DNA of 11,606 nt from Candidatus Hodarchaeota archaeon (lineage in GTDB: Archaea; Asgardarchaeota; Heimdallarchaeia; Hodarchaeales; Hodarchaeaceae): positions 1 to 11,606 of the forward strand of contig JAEOTU010000279.1 of assembly GCA_016839665.1 (NCBI GenBank). The letters are read 5' to 3'. This document shows, piece after piece, positions 4,741 to 11,606 of the stretch; position 1 is the first letter of the stretch, and each line of letters opens with the position of its first letter. Under the pieces are notes generated by a model. It saw only the letters and a program-made list of their open reading frames with translations. It did not search any database and had not been told where the DNA came from. The translations under genes and the position numbers were made by a program.

Positions 4741-6945
4741 ATGATTAGAAACTTGATCATTCGTCCCAAAGTGAAAAAATGGATATTATATTCATTTCTA
4801 TCCACATTGTTACTTGTTACAGCTCTGCCAAGCTTCCAATCCATTTCCCCAATGACATGTGTTTTGATCAATAAAGAGCAGACTAAGCAGAATCTTGATG
4901 CTAATCCTATTCAGGAGGCTTCTATCGATCATAAATTAGAGGAATTAGCTCAAGATACCGAAAATGAGGCTTACTTTCCCAATTTTCTATTTTACTCCAT
5001 TGAAATTGCGAATCTCCTTATTGAGAGTCTCTATGATAATGATTCTGATGGTTTTTATTTGTCTACAAATGAACAATGGCAAAATGATAGCATCAATGTT
5101 GAGAAACGAACATATGATAATGCTCAAGCGATTTTAGCCCTATTAAAACTTGCTGATGCTGTAATTAATCAGACAGAAAGAGATTTTGCCCTAAACATTG
5201 CTGAAAAAGCAAGTAATGGCTTGTTAACAAACTTATGGGATCCAAATTTTGGTGGATTTTATACTAGTCAATCAGATCGATATAAAAAACCAGGAATTCA
5301 AGCGAAAGCTATTCAAGCCTTTTTAGCTCTTTACGAGGCAACAGGTAGTTCTACTTATCGGGATGTGGCAATTGACACTCTTAGTTTCATTGATACATCG
5401 GCGTGGGACGACACGAATGGGTATTATATTTATGTAACCTCTCACACTGGAAGTCCTTTACTCGAGAATCCGAATTCCCAGGATCCATATGAACCGCAAT
5501 CCCTCCGAGTTGATCATAACGCTTTAATGGGAGACGCGTTGCTTGATCTTTATCGAGTAGAATCAGATGATACATACTTAACAAAAGCTTGTCAAATTTA
5601 TGATATCATTAACACAACGTGTCGAAATAACATAACTAATCTATTCTATACAGGAGTAGATGGTTCACATGCAATAGTTCAACTGGACTCGACTGACATA
5701 TTCATCAATTCCCTTGTTCTGGAATTTCTAGCCCATCTCTATAATGTCACAGAGGATTCGAATTATTATATTGATTTCTTTTCAACTTTTCATTCTTTAT
5801 TGCTCTATTTCTGGGATGATAACTATGGGGGATTTATTGCATCTGCTTCCTACCAATATTCCGATTTAGATGATACGAGAAAGTATACTGAAAGGCAATT
5901 TTACGGCATTCAAGCTCTTGATGAAGCATTTAAACTTACAGATAACAATGTATTTTACAATTTTATTCTGGATACAGTCGAAATTCTCAATACTAAGCTC
6001 TATGATCAAGTTAATGGAGGATATTATCAAGTATCAAACGCGGATGGAACTCAAGGTGACGATCCTACTTGGAGGAACAAATTTACAGTTACACAATCGC
6101 TAGCTATCTATACTCTTTCGAGTATCTGGATGTATAGCAAACCTGGTGCTCTTAACGTCGTTTGGTCGCCTTCTGTCCCCCGTCCTCATGATAGGGTAAC
6201 TATCTTAATTGCGGCATTTGATTCTAATGGCATATCAAATGTTATTCTTAATTATTCAATAAATAATGGTAATTATGAATTGAAAGAAATGGTTCCTCAT
6301 ACTGTTGGGAATATGTACAAAGCTATCTTAGACCCCCCAAATATTAATGGTACGTCAGTTGATTTTAACGTTATTATCAACAATACCTTAAATATTCAAG
6401 CAGTGCGGGGTGAATACCTTTTCCTCTGGTTATTTGACAGATGGCCTCCTGAGGTCCAGATACTTGGATTTATACCTGGAACAGAGATACCAGTTCAAGA
6501 AGAATTTTCAATTATCGTAACAGCTCATGATGTCCCTTCCCAAGGAGATGTTAAATATGTTCGTTTCCACTATCATCTTTCAGGACAGCCAGCACAATCA
6601 CAATTGCTAGAAAGAATTGATACACATCTCTGGAAAATATCCTTTCCTGATGGTCTCCCTGAACCCGGATCCTATTCTTATTATTTCGAATCAATAGATG
6701 ACAACCTACTTACTAGTTTTAGTCATGTTGACTTCTTTTACATTCTAGGGGAACCAGAAGCACCACCATCTCTGTCATCAATTGTTGGAGTACTGGTTGT
6801 TATAGGAGTTGTTGTACCTGCAGGACTGTACACTTTTGTTGAATATAAGAAAAAAAGTGCCCGTAAGACATTGAAAGTTAGAAAACAGATAAGGTACAAA
6901 AATCGGGGAAGGAAACTGTCTAAACGGGGTACAAAAAGGATCTAA
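4741..6945 (+). CDS. Membrane-anchored extracellular protein with an alpha/alpha-barrel-like domain and C-terminal beta domains
   Basis: This 734-residue protein starts at ATG, with GAGATGG just upstream. Residues 14-36 form a signal or anchor helix. Residues about 80-465 alternate helices with a recurring turn: LYDNDSDGF (97-105), LWDPNFGGF (165-173), AWDDTNGYY (221-229), FWDDNYGGF (357-365) and LYDQVNGGY (420-428). Helices such as YDNAQAILALLKLAD (125-139) and VDHNALMGDALLDLY (257-271) accompany them. The pattern resembles the (alpha/alpha)6 barrel of the N-acylglucosamine 2-epimerase/YyaL superfamily, known for sugar-active enzymes. I cannot identify catalytic residues, so activity is unproven. 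Residues about 470-670 look like two beta-sandwich (Ig/Fn3-like) domains. A membrane helix (about 679-700) and an unusually long basic cytoplasmic tail (701-734) end the protein. ccmF follows after 19 nt, so the two are probably co-transcribed. A role in surface glycans, or as a scaffold for the cytochrome, would be a guess. Confidence 0.7.
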   Translation: MIRNLIIRPKVKKWILYSFLSTLLLVTALPSFQSISPMTCVLINKEQTKQNLDANPIQEASIDHKLEELAQDTENEAYFPNFLFYSIEIANLLIESLYDNDSDGFYLSTNEQWQNDSINVEKRTYDNAQAILALLKLADAVINQTERDFALNIAEKASNGLLTNLWDPNFGGFYTSQSDRYKKPGIQAKAIQAFLALYEATGSSTYRDVAIDTLSFIDTSAWDDTNGYYIYVTSHTGSPLLENPNSQDPYEPQSLRVDHNALMGDALLDLYRVESDDTYLTKACQIYDIINTTCRNNITNLFYTGVDGSHAIVQLDSTDIFINSLVLEFLAHLYNVTEDSNYYIDFFSTFHSLLLYFWDDNYGGFIASASYQYSDLDDTRKYTERQFYGIQALDEAFKLTDNNVFYNFILDTVEILNTKLYDQVNGGYYQVSNADGTQGDDPTWRNKFTVTQSLAIYTLSSIWMYSKPGALNVVWSPSVPRPHDRVTILIAAFDSNGISNVILNYSINNGNYELKEMVPHTVGNMYKAILDPPNINGTSVDFNVIINNTLNIQAVRGEYLFLWLFDRWPPEVQILGFIPGTEIPVQEEFSIIVTAHDVPSQGDVKYVRFHYHLSGQPAQSQLLERIDTHLWKISFPDGLPEPGSYSYYFESIDDNLLTSFSHVDFFYILGEPEAPPSLSSIVGVLVVIGVVVPAGLYTFVEYKKKSARKTLKVRKQIRYKNRGRKLSKRGTKRI

Positions 6946-6964
6946 CATCAATGGAGAAGTAAAA

Positions 6965-9223
6965 ATGATATACATTGGTTTTGGAACAGATTTAGGTACA
7001 TTAATACTGTTTGTCGCATTAATCGCTTTTCTACTCGATGCTTTTCTGTTGTTAGCGGGTAAGTATATTGAAAAATGGGAAATTTATTCAGAGATGAGTC
7101 TTTCTACCGGAATGATTGCTATAATCATCTCTTTTCTATATTTTGGTTACTCAATTCTGACCCTAGATTACAATTTTTTTCACGTGAGCGAGTATGCGAG
7201 CAATAACATGGATTTTTTGTTGAGGTTATCTGTCATCTGGAGTAGTCAAGCTGGAAGTTATTTCTTTTGGGCATTTCTAATTGCAATACTCTATCTTATC
7301 TTCAGGTTACTCTTTCGGGCTTATGCGCATGAACCCATCTTTTGGCGATCGTTTGTTCTCGCAGGACTTCAGATTGCTCTTCTTGTATTTTTAACACTGC
7401 TAAGTGAACCCTTTAGAATTAACGCGAGCCCCCCTTCAGATGGTCTTGGACTAAACCCGTTATTAATGAATATTTGGAATGTTATCCATCCCCCCATCAT
7501 TTTCATTAGTTACGCATTTTGTTTTATTCCCATGGTCATTGCTATTAGTAGAATTTCTATTCTTGAAGATGGCAAGGTACCCGACTTTGAAGGCAAAGAA
7601 AAGCTAGATCAACTCTTTGAATTTGCCGTTTCCTTAGCTTGGCTCGCTCTTAGCTCAGGTATCATCGTTGGTGGTTATTGGGCTTACATAACTCTTGGTT
7701 GGGGTGGTTTTTGGGCATGGGATCCCGTTGAGACAGGTTCTTTGATACCTTGGCTTTTCATTACCCTTTATTTTCATGGAAAACCTTTCTTTCGCAAAAG
7801 AGAATACCTGGGCAACTACCTTGTGAGTATGAGCTACATTGGTGCTTTACTAGTTACATACATAACTCGGAGTGGTGTAATTTCAAGTGTTCACGCATTT
7901 GTACCTGGAGGCGCCCTAGAGCAATTTCTAACCCAATTTATTCCTGAAAACAGTTTTCTCATGAGTATTATTCTAAGATTTGCCCCTGAAGAAAGGATAT
8001 TGCTTCTTTTTATTGCCATTTTAACGACTTTTCTTCTACCTCTTTTTCACGGAATAAGGAATAAAGAAATTTTCAAGATTCCCCTCTCGCTAAATAGAAA
8101 AGATCTTCAAGAGTCGAGATCCCAAAGAACCGCATTGAAAATATCTTTCATTGCTTTTCTTGTGGGTACTTACTGGATGATTTTTGGATTAATTTTTCCA
8201 GTAATATATGATGTGATAGGATACATAATCACGTTAAATCCCAAAGGTTTTGGTCAGGGTATCATTATACCTGTTTTTGATATATTAATCCCTCCTAATT
8301 TTCCTACGGAACAAGGATTCTATAATAATTCCCTTACAATTTTCGGAGGTGTAATGCTCCTCGCACAGTTTTTCTGTACATTTTATCCCCGACTAAATGT
8401 TAAACAAAAATTTGGAATGCTTGGTGGTGGAGTTATCGCAGGAATTCTATTCGCTGGAAGTGGTATTTTTTACCGCAATGGATCTCTTACATCAATTCTG
8501 GGTCCAGAAAATCCAATTTCATCCATCTTCAGTAACTTCTGGACGACTAGCGACAAAGCAAACTTAGTTCTTCCTCTCATATTTCTAGGAATTATCGGAT
8601 TGATTGCGGAATTTATAAACGTTGCAATGAAGGAAAATAAAAACCTCATCCGCAAGACTTCTCAGATTATGTTACATCTATCTTTCTTAGTAATTCTTAT
8701 TGGTGCTTTAATGAGTGCAAACATGACAATTACAAAAGAGATCGAAGTTACTTTGGGCGACACGAAAATTCCTAATACATCTTTGACAATTTCTATCACA
8801 AAATTGGAAAAAAAATTCCCCGAATCAGGTTTACATAGTATCGAATATAATACGCAGTTTTTATTGTCCTCAGAAACACGGGTCATTGGATTTGGAATCA
8901 GCAGACTTTATTTTGATAGGTCATTTCGTCAGGGCCACGAAGTGACGATAATAAGTGATTTGTTTTCCGATATTTACATTGTCACTGCTTTTGTTTACGA
9001 AAACTCTTTCGGAGGGTTTGAAGCTGCTCGTCTTCAAATAAAAATCATACCGTATATTAACATTCTCTGGATAGGATGTCTTATTCTTCATTTTGCGATC
9101 ATTCCCTTAACAATTGGTAGATTTATCCTCTTGAAGGAGGCTCTTTCTCGTGGACAAAGGGAAAATAACAAAAATGACACGACGGAGAAAGATGCAGATA
9201 TTGGTGATAATTTAAATGGTTAA
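6965..9223 (+). CDS. ccmF: Cytochrome c haem lyase subunit CcmF
   Basis: CcmF receives haem from CcmE and attaches it to the cysteines of apocytochrome c on the outer face of the membrane. The 752-residue length and multi-helix pattern fit the family. The tryptophan-rich WWD motif is WGGFWAWDPVE at 246-256. The string GLGLNPLLMNIWNVIHPP (160-177) is typical of CcmF. Histidines H175, H271 (after the WWD helix), H310 (SVHAF) and H571 (MLHLSF) match in context the four conserved haem-related histidines H173, H261, H303 and H491 of the E. coli protein. A beta-rich exposed domain (about 590-690) precedes the last membrane helix (about 698-722), and the tail is hydrophilic. GGAG lies 8 nt before the ATG. 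The gene overlaps ccmE by 8 nt. The close relative NrfE, which serves unusual haem sites, shares this fold, so specialisation for the atypical sites of the neighbouring cytochrome is possible but not shown. Confidence 0.95.
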   Translation: MIYIGFGTDLGTLILFVALIAFLLDAFLLLAGKYIEKWEIYSEMSLSTGMIAIIISFLYFGYSILTLDYNFFHVSEYASNNMDFLLRLSVIWSSQAGSYFFWAFLIAILYLIFRLLFRAYAHEPIFWRSFVLAGLQIALLVFLTLLSEPFRINASPPSDGLGLNPLLMNIWNVIHPPIIFISYAFCFIPMVIAISRISILEDGKVPDFEGKEKLDQLFEFAVSLAWLALSSGIIVGGYWAYITLGWGGFWAWDPVETGSLIPWLFITLYFHGKPFFRKREYLGNYLVSMSYIGALLVTYITRSGVISSVHAFVPGGALEQFLTQFIPENSFLMSIILRFAPEERILLLFIAILTTFLLPLFHGIRNKEIFKIPLSLNRKDLQESRSQRTALKISFIAFLVGTYWMIFGLIFPVIYDVIGYIITLNPKGFGQGIIIPVFDILIPPNFPTEQGFYNNSLTIFGGVMLLAQFFCTFYPRLNVKQKFGMLGGGVIAGILFAGSGIFYRNGSLTSILGPENPISSIFSNFWTTSDKANLVLPLIFLGIIGLIAEFINVAMKENKNLIRKTSQIMLHLSFLVILIGALMSANMTITKEIEVTLGDTKIPNTSLTISITKLEKKFPESGLHSIEYNTQFLLSSETRVIGFGISRLYFDRSFRQGHEVTIISDLFSDIYIVTAFVYENSFGGFEAARLQIKIIPYINILWIGCLILHFAIIPLTIGRFILLKEALSRGQRENNKNDTTEKDADIGDNLNG

Positions 9224-9620
9224 ATCCAAAAACTTTATCCTCTCTGCCATCATCATCTCAGTATGTGGTGTCTCGTTTTTGTTTTTATTAGCCAGTTCTT
9301 CCGTTCCAGTTTTCACCGTTAAAGAGTTAATGGATCATCCACGATCTGATACTTATTTGAATCGTAACATCCAGTTGATAGGTACCGTCGAACAAGTTAA
9401 CGACACTGGATTTTTTATTACTGATCCTGATGATATAGATAACGCCTCATTGATTATTTACATCAATTCAACCAATGTTGTAAAACCGACTGGTTTTGCA
9501 AAGGAAAAAACTGTACTTATTGAAGGAAAGCTCCTCTCTACAAAAAACATCTGGAAACTTAAGGCAACAACGATTAGCACAAAATGCCCATCGAAATATC
9601 AGCAGGAGGACGGAATATAA
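9216..9620 (+). CDS. ccmE: Haem chaperone CcmE, CxxxY variant
   Basis: CcmE holds haem covalently outside the membrane between CcmC and CcmF. The 134-residue protein has one N-terminal membrane helix (about 7-27) and a small beta-barrel of the OB-fold type, with recognisable strands around NIQLIGTVEQV (51-61), SLIIYIN (78-84) and KTVLIEGKL (98-106). At the end of the barrel, where the E. coli protein has the haem-binding HxxxY, this one has CPSKY (C124 to Y128). This is the CxxxY form known from archaea and Desulfovibrio, in which cysteine replaces histidine as the attachment residue. Translation starts at ATG 9216 inside the end of ccmF, with a perfect GGTGAT at 9203-9208, 7 nt upstream, so the two genes are translationally coupled. 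Confidence 0.93.
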   Translation: MVKSKNFILSAIIISVCGVSFLFLLASSSVPVFTVKELMDHPRSDTYLNRNIQLIGTVEQVNDTGFFITDPDDIDNASLIIYINSTNVVKPTGFAKEKTVLIEGKLLSTKNIWKLKATTISTKCPSKYQQEDGI

Positions 9621-9670
9621 TGATTGTTCTGAATACCTTGTCTTATGGTATCTACTTTGATAAAATATAG
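9620..9670 (+). other. 16-codon frame with strong ribosome-binding site between ccmE and ccmC
   Basis: The ccmE stop overlaps an ATG (TAATG, 9618-9622) that opens a 16-residue frame, MIVLNTLSYGIYFDKI, ending at TAG 9668-9670. AGGAGG at 9604-9609, 10 nt before the ATG, is the strongest such site in the operon. The frame ends on the AGGAG that precedes the ccmC TTG start. It could carry ribosomes to ccmC, whose own site is poorly spaced, or it could be chance. A weak hairpin (ATACC and GGTAT, 9633-9651) lies within it. Confidence 0.3.
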
Positions 9671-9675
9671 GAGAT

Positions 9676-10365
9676 TTGAAACTGTTACGAGAAAAATTCC
9701 AAAAAAATAAGACCTGGATCATTTTGGTACTATTAATTTGTTTTACCATTCTTAATTATTATCTAGTATACATAGGAGTCAAATCTTTCCAAGGTTTCAA
9801 CGTAAGTGGACACCCAATATTTTATATGGTTCCGTTTGCTTTCTCAACATATCTTTGTTTTGGAATCGTGTTATTAAGTGGAATCCTTTACTTGTGGAGA
9901 AAAGACATAAGACTCGACTTTGTTCTGGTTTCTAGTTCCCAAACTGGAGTTATTGTTGGAGCAATAACAATTATAGTTGGAATGATATGGTCAAAAGCAG
10001 AGTGGGGTTATTTTTGGCAATGGGAACCTAGACAAACAGTGACCTTGATGATGTGGCTAGCTTATGTTGGATTATTAATCTTCAGAGAAATGTTAGATGA
10101 GAAAAACTATGAGCAGAGGGCGACTCTTTCAGCGATATTTGGAATCGCAACTTCTCCATCCGTCCCTTTATCTAACTATGTTGTTGGCGCATTACACCCT
10201 CCCCCTCAACAAACAGAACTTGGATCAGGTGTTGGTTTTTACTTGATGTTAAATTTTCTCTTTATTGGTGCCCTAACACTCATGCTAATCTATATGGCAT
10301 ATAGAGTAAATACAATCGATTTTGAGTTGAAAAAAATTAGGAAAGTCAAAATGGAAGATGCTTGA
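9676..10365 (+). CDS. ccmC: Haem-handling membrane protein CcmC
   Basis: CcmC presents haem, with CcmA, CcmB and CcmD, for attachment to CcmE. The 229-residue protein has six hydrophobic segments (about 14-34, 48-72, 85-106, 119-136, 148-170 and 186-209). The WWD signature reads WGYFWQWEPRQT (110-121), with Glu where the E. coli protein has Asp; the following Arg is kept. The two axial histidines expected on the outer loops are H46 (SGHPIF) and H174 (ALHPPP). The start is TTG at 9676: no ATG or GTG lies between it and the upstream in-frame stop, and the first downstream methionine would remove the first membrane helix. AGGAG (9669-9673) is only 2 nt from the TTG, unusually close, so reinitiation from the short frame just upstream may matter. 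The gene ends 34 nt before ccmD. Confidence 0.92.
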   Translation: MKLLREKFQKNKTWIILVLLICFTILNYYLVYIGVKSFQGFNVSGHPIFYMVPFAFSTYLCFGIVLLSGILYLWRKDIRLDFVLVSSSQTGVIVGAITIIVGMIWSKAEWGYFWQWEPRQTVTLMMWLAYVGLLIFREMLDEKNYEQRATLSAIFGIATSPSVPLSNYVVGALHPPPQQTELGSGVGFYLMLNFLFIGALTLMLIYMAYRVNTIDFELKKIRKVKMEDA

Positions 10366-10399
10366 AGCAATCCTAATAGATTAAGAGGTGGTTATTACC

Positions 10400-10555
10400 A
10401 TGGCAGATATAATTGATGAATTGCTTGGATCTGAATTAAGTTTGATGTTCTTTATTTCCATAGCTGTTTGGATTTTAGTTTTTGTATACCTTGTTTATAC
10501 AAATTTTAGATTAGGAAAGTTAGAATTAGAAGTGAATAACCTAAAAGATGAGTAA
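10400..10555 (+). CDS. ccmD: Small single-helix protein, probable CcmD
   Basis: CcmD is a small membrane protein that helps release haem-loaded CcmE from the CcmABC complex. This 51-residue product has a short acidic N-terminus, one membrane helix (about 13-32), then YTNFR (33-37) and a charged, probably coiled C-terminal tail rich in Leu, Glu and Lys. Size, topology, a Tyr close to an Arg after the helix, and position between ccmC and ccmA all fit CcmD, though sequence conservation in this family is low. GAGGTG at 10385-10390 lies 9 nt before the ATG. The stop codon shares its last A with the ATG of ccmA (TAATG). Confidence 0.8.
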   Translation: MADIIDELLGSELSLMFFISIAVWILVFVYLVYTNFRLGKLELEVNNLKDE

Positions 10556-11283
10556 TGCAGAGTTGCATTGATATGGCTATCAGAAATCACGATAGTTCCC
10601 CTGTCGTGAAATTATCGAACGTATCCAAAGTTTACGGTTTTGTTAATGCCTTGAAAAATGTTAGCTTGACCATTAACGAAGGAGAAACGATTGGTTTATT
10701 AGGAAACAATGGGGCTGGGAAAAGCACGCTTTTAAAGATTATTTCTCTTTTAATTAAGCCCACAGAGGGTAATGTTGAATTATTTGGAGAGGGGGTCAAA
10801 GAAAAACAACACATTCTCAAACGAGATATTGGCACTCTATTAAGCCATTCTTTTTTCTATGAGGATCTAACTGGCCGTGAGAACCTTGAGTTTTATCTCA
10901 AAATAAACAGCAGAACAAAGAACCAGATAAAAGTTATTAATGAGGCAGTTAAAAAGTACAAATTAAAATTTTTCATAGACAGACCTATCTATGAACTCTC
11001 AACAGGCATGGCAAAGAAACTAGAACTATTAAGAGTCACATTACCAAACCTTCCTAGATTAGTGTTGTTTGATGAACCCTTCTCTGGATTGGATGTGGAA
11101 AACAAAGAGTTTATACAAAATATTATTACAGAGCGAGAATCTAATACAACGGTTATCATATGTTCGCATGATTTCAACTCAATTTCACGAGTATGTGATA
11201 AAGTGTTTTTTCTTGAGAAAGGTAAGATAATCAAGTTTCTGGAACCTTCGGAATACGACTATTTTCTCGAGAATCAAAATTAA
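10555..11283 (+). CDS. ccmA: Haem-maturation ABC transporter ATPase CcmA
   Basis: CcmA is the cytoplasmic ATPase that, with CcmB, drives release of haem-loaded CcmE. The 242-residue protein is a complete ABC domain: Walker A GNNGAGKST (50-58), signature LSTGM (148-152, in place of the usual LSGGQ), Walker B LVLFDEP (169-175), D-loop SGLD (177-180) and switch histidine H205 in ICSHDF. The second ATG at 10573 is possible, but the start at 10555 overlaps the ccmD stop by one base, which favours translational coupling. Many archaeal ABC ATPases look alike; the assignment to CcmA rests mainly on position between ccmD and ccmB. Confidence 0.9.
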   Translation: MQSCIDMAIRNHDSSPVVKLSNVSKVYGFVNALKNVSLTINEGETIGLLGNNGAGKSTLLKIISLLIKPTEGNVELFGEGVKEKQHILKRDIGTLLSHSFFYEDLTGRENLEFYLKINSRTKNQIKVINEAVKKYKLKFFIDRPIYELSTGMAKKLELLRVTLPNLPRLVLFDEPFSGLDVENKEFIQNIITERESNTTVIICSHDFNSISRVCDKVFFLEKGKIIKFLEPSEYDYFLENQN

Positions 11284-11301
11284 ATTGCGGGGATGATGAG
11301 G

Positions 11302-11606
11302 ATGTCAATAATAGTTGATATATTTCGTCTGGCTAAGAAGGATATCCAGCTAGAATTCAGGAAAAAAGAAACCTTGTTCTCAATGGGTCTTTTCTCCTTT
11401 GCTTCTGTCCTGATCTTTTCCACTCTCCTTACTCTTATAGATGTATCATTAGAAGCAAAGCAAGCTATTTCTGCTGCGTGTTTGTGGTTTATTATCACTT
11501 TTATGGTGATGCTGGGCTTAACTTCTGTATTTTCTCGAGAATTGAAAAAGAGTTCAATTTATTCACTGCTTTCTCTTCCAATAAAACCACAGGCTATTTT
11601 TCTGGC
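11302..11606 (+). CDS. ccmB: Haem-maturation ABC transporter membrane subunit CcmB, 3' end cut off
   Basis: CcmB is the membrane partner of CcmA. The first 101 residues are present. They open with an amphipathic KKDIQLEFRKKETL (12-25), characteristic of the CcmB N-terminus. Two membrane helices follow (about 25-46 and 57-78), then a loop with SRELKKSSIYSLLSLPI (78-94), matching the family's conserved RE...LLxxP region. ATGs at 11293, 11296 and 11302 are in frame; 11302 is preferred because GGGG (11289-11292) lies 9 nt upstream of it, while the first ATG touches that site. The gene follows ccmA by 18 nt and runs off the right edge. Whether ccmG or ccmH follows cannot be seen. Confidence 0.88.
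   Translation, partial: MSIIVDIFRLAKKDIQLEFRKKETLFSMGLFSFASVLIFSTLLTLIDVSLEAKQAISAACLWFIITFMVMLGLTSVFSRELKKSSIYSLLSLPIKPQAIFL

Overview
The window reads as an AT-rich archaeal chromosome segment. The surface proteins have an N-terminal membrane segment, a glycosylation-rich exterior, a Thr/Pro-rich stalk and a single C-terminal membrane helix followed by Arg/Lys. Ribosome-binding sites include GGTGAT and GAGGAG, and TTG is used as a start codon. Cytochrome c maturation genes beside threonine-stalked surface proteins would fit an Asgard-type or similar uncultured archaeon, but the lineage is an inference and cannot be fixed from this sequence alone.

Layout. Positions 1-685 (minus strand) hold the N-terminal part of an unrecognised multi-pass membrane protein that runs off the left edge. 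Positions 686-1411 are largely non-coding: two copies of a 45-nt repeated element in opposite orientations, a 31-codon open frame whose start resembles that of the downstream cytochrome, and an 11-bp perfect inverted repeat. Positions 1412-2395 encode a wall-anchored protein with two Ig-like repeats. It is followed by a start-less remnant of another membrane anchor (2401-2526), a third copy of the element (2597-2641) and three consecutive hairpins (2672-2744) in the leader of a multiheme c-type cytochrome (2785-4470). That gene ends at a strong hairpin/T-tract terminator. Positions 4741-6945 encode a large anchored protein with an alpha/alpha-barrel-like ectodomain.

From 6965 to the right edge lies a cytochrome c maturation (System I) operon in the order ccmF-ccmE-ccmC-ccmD-ccmA-ccmB (ccmB cut by the edge), with overlaps or short gaps throughout. 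CcmE carries the CxxxY haem-binding variant rather than HxxxY. No ccmG or ccmH is present in the window.

How the parts fit. CcmA/B/C/D should load haem onto CcmE outside the membrane, and CcmF should attach it to apocytochromes. The obvious client is the neighbouring cytochrome, with five CxxCH sites plus two wide-spaced candidates (CX4CH, CX7CH). The cytochrome is likely a cell-surface electron carrier. The most novel signal is the 45-nt element with fixed internal spacing, lying about 140 nt upstream of both the cytochrome and the divergent membrane-protein gene, with a third copy in front of the small frame. It suggests a shared promoter or regulator site.
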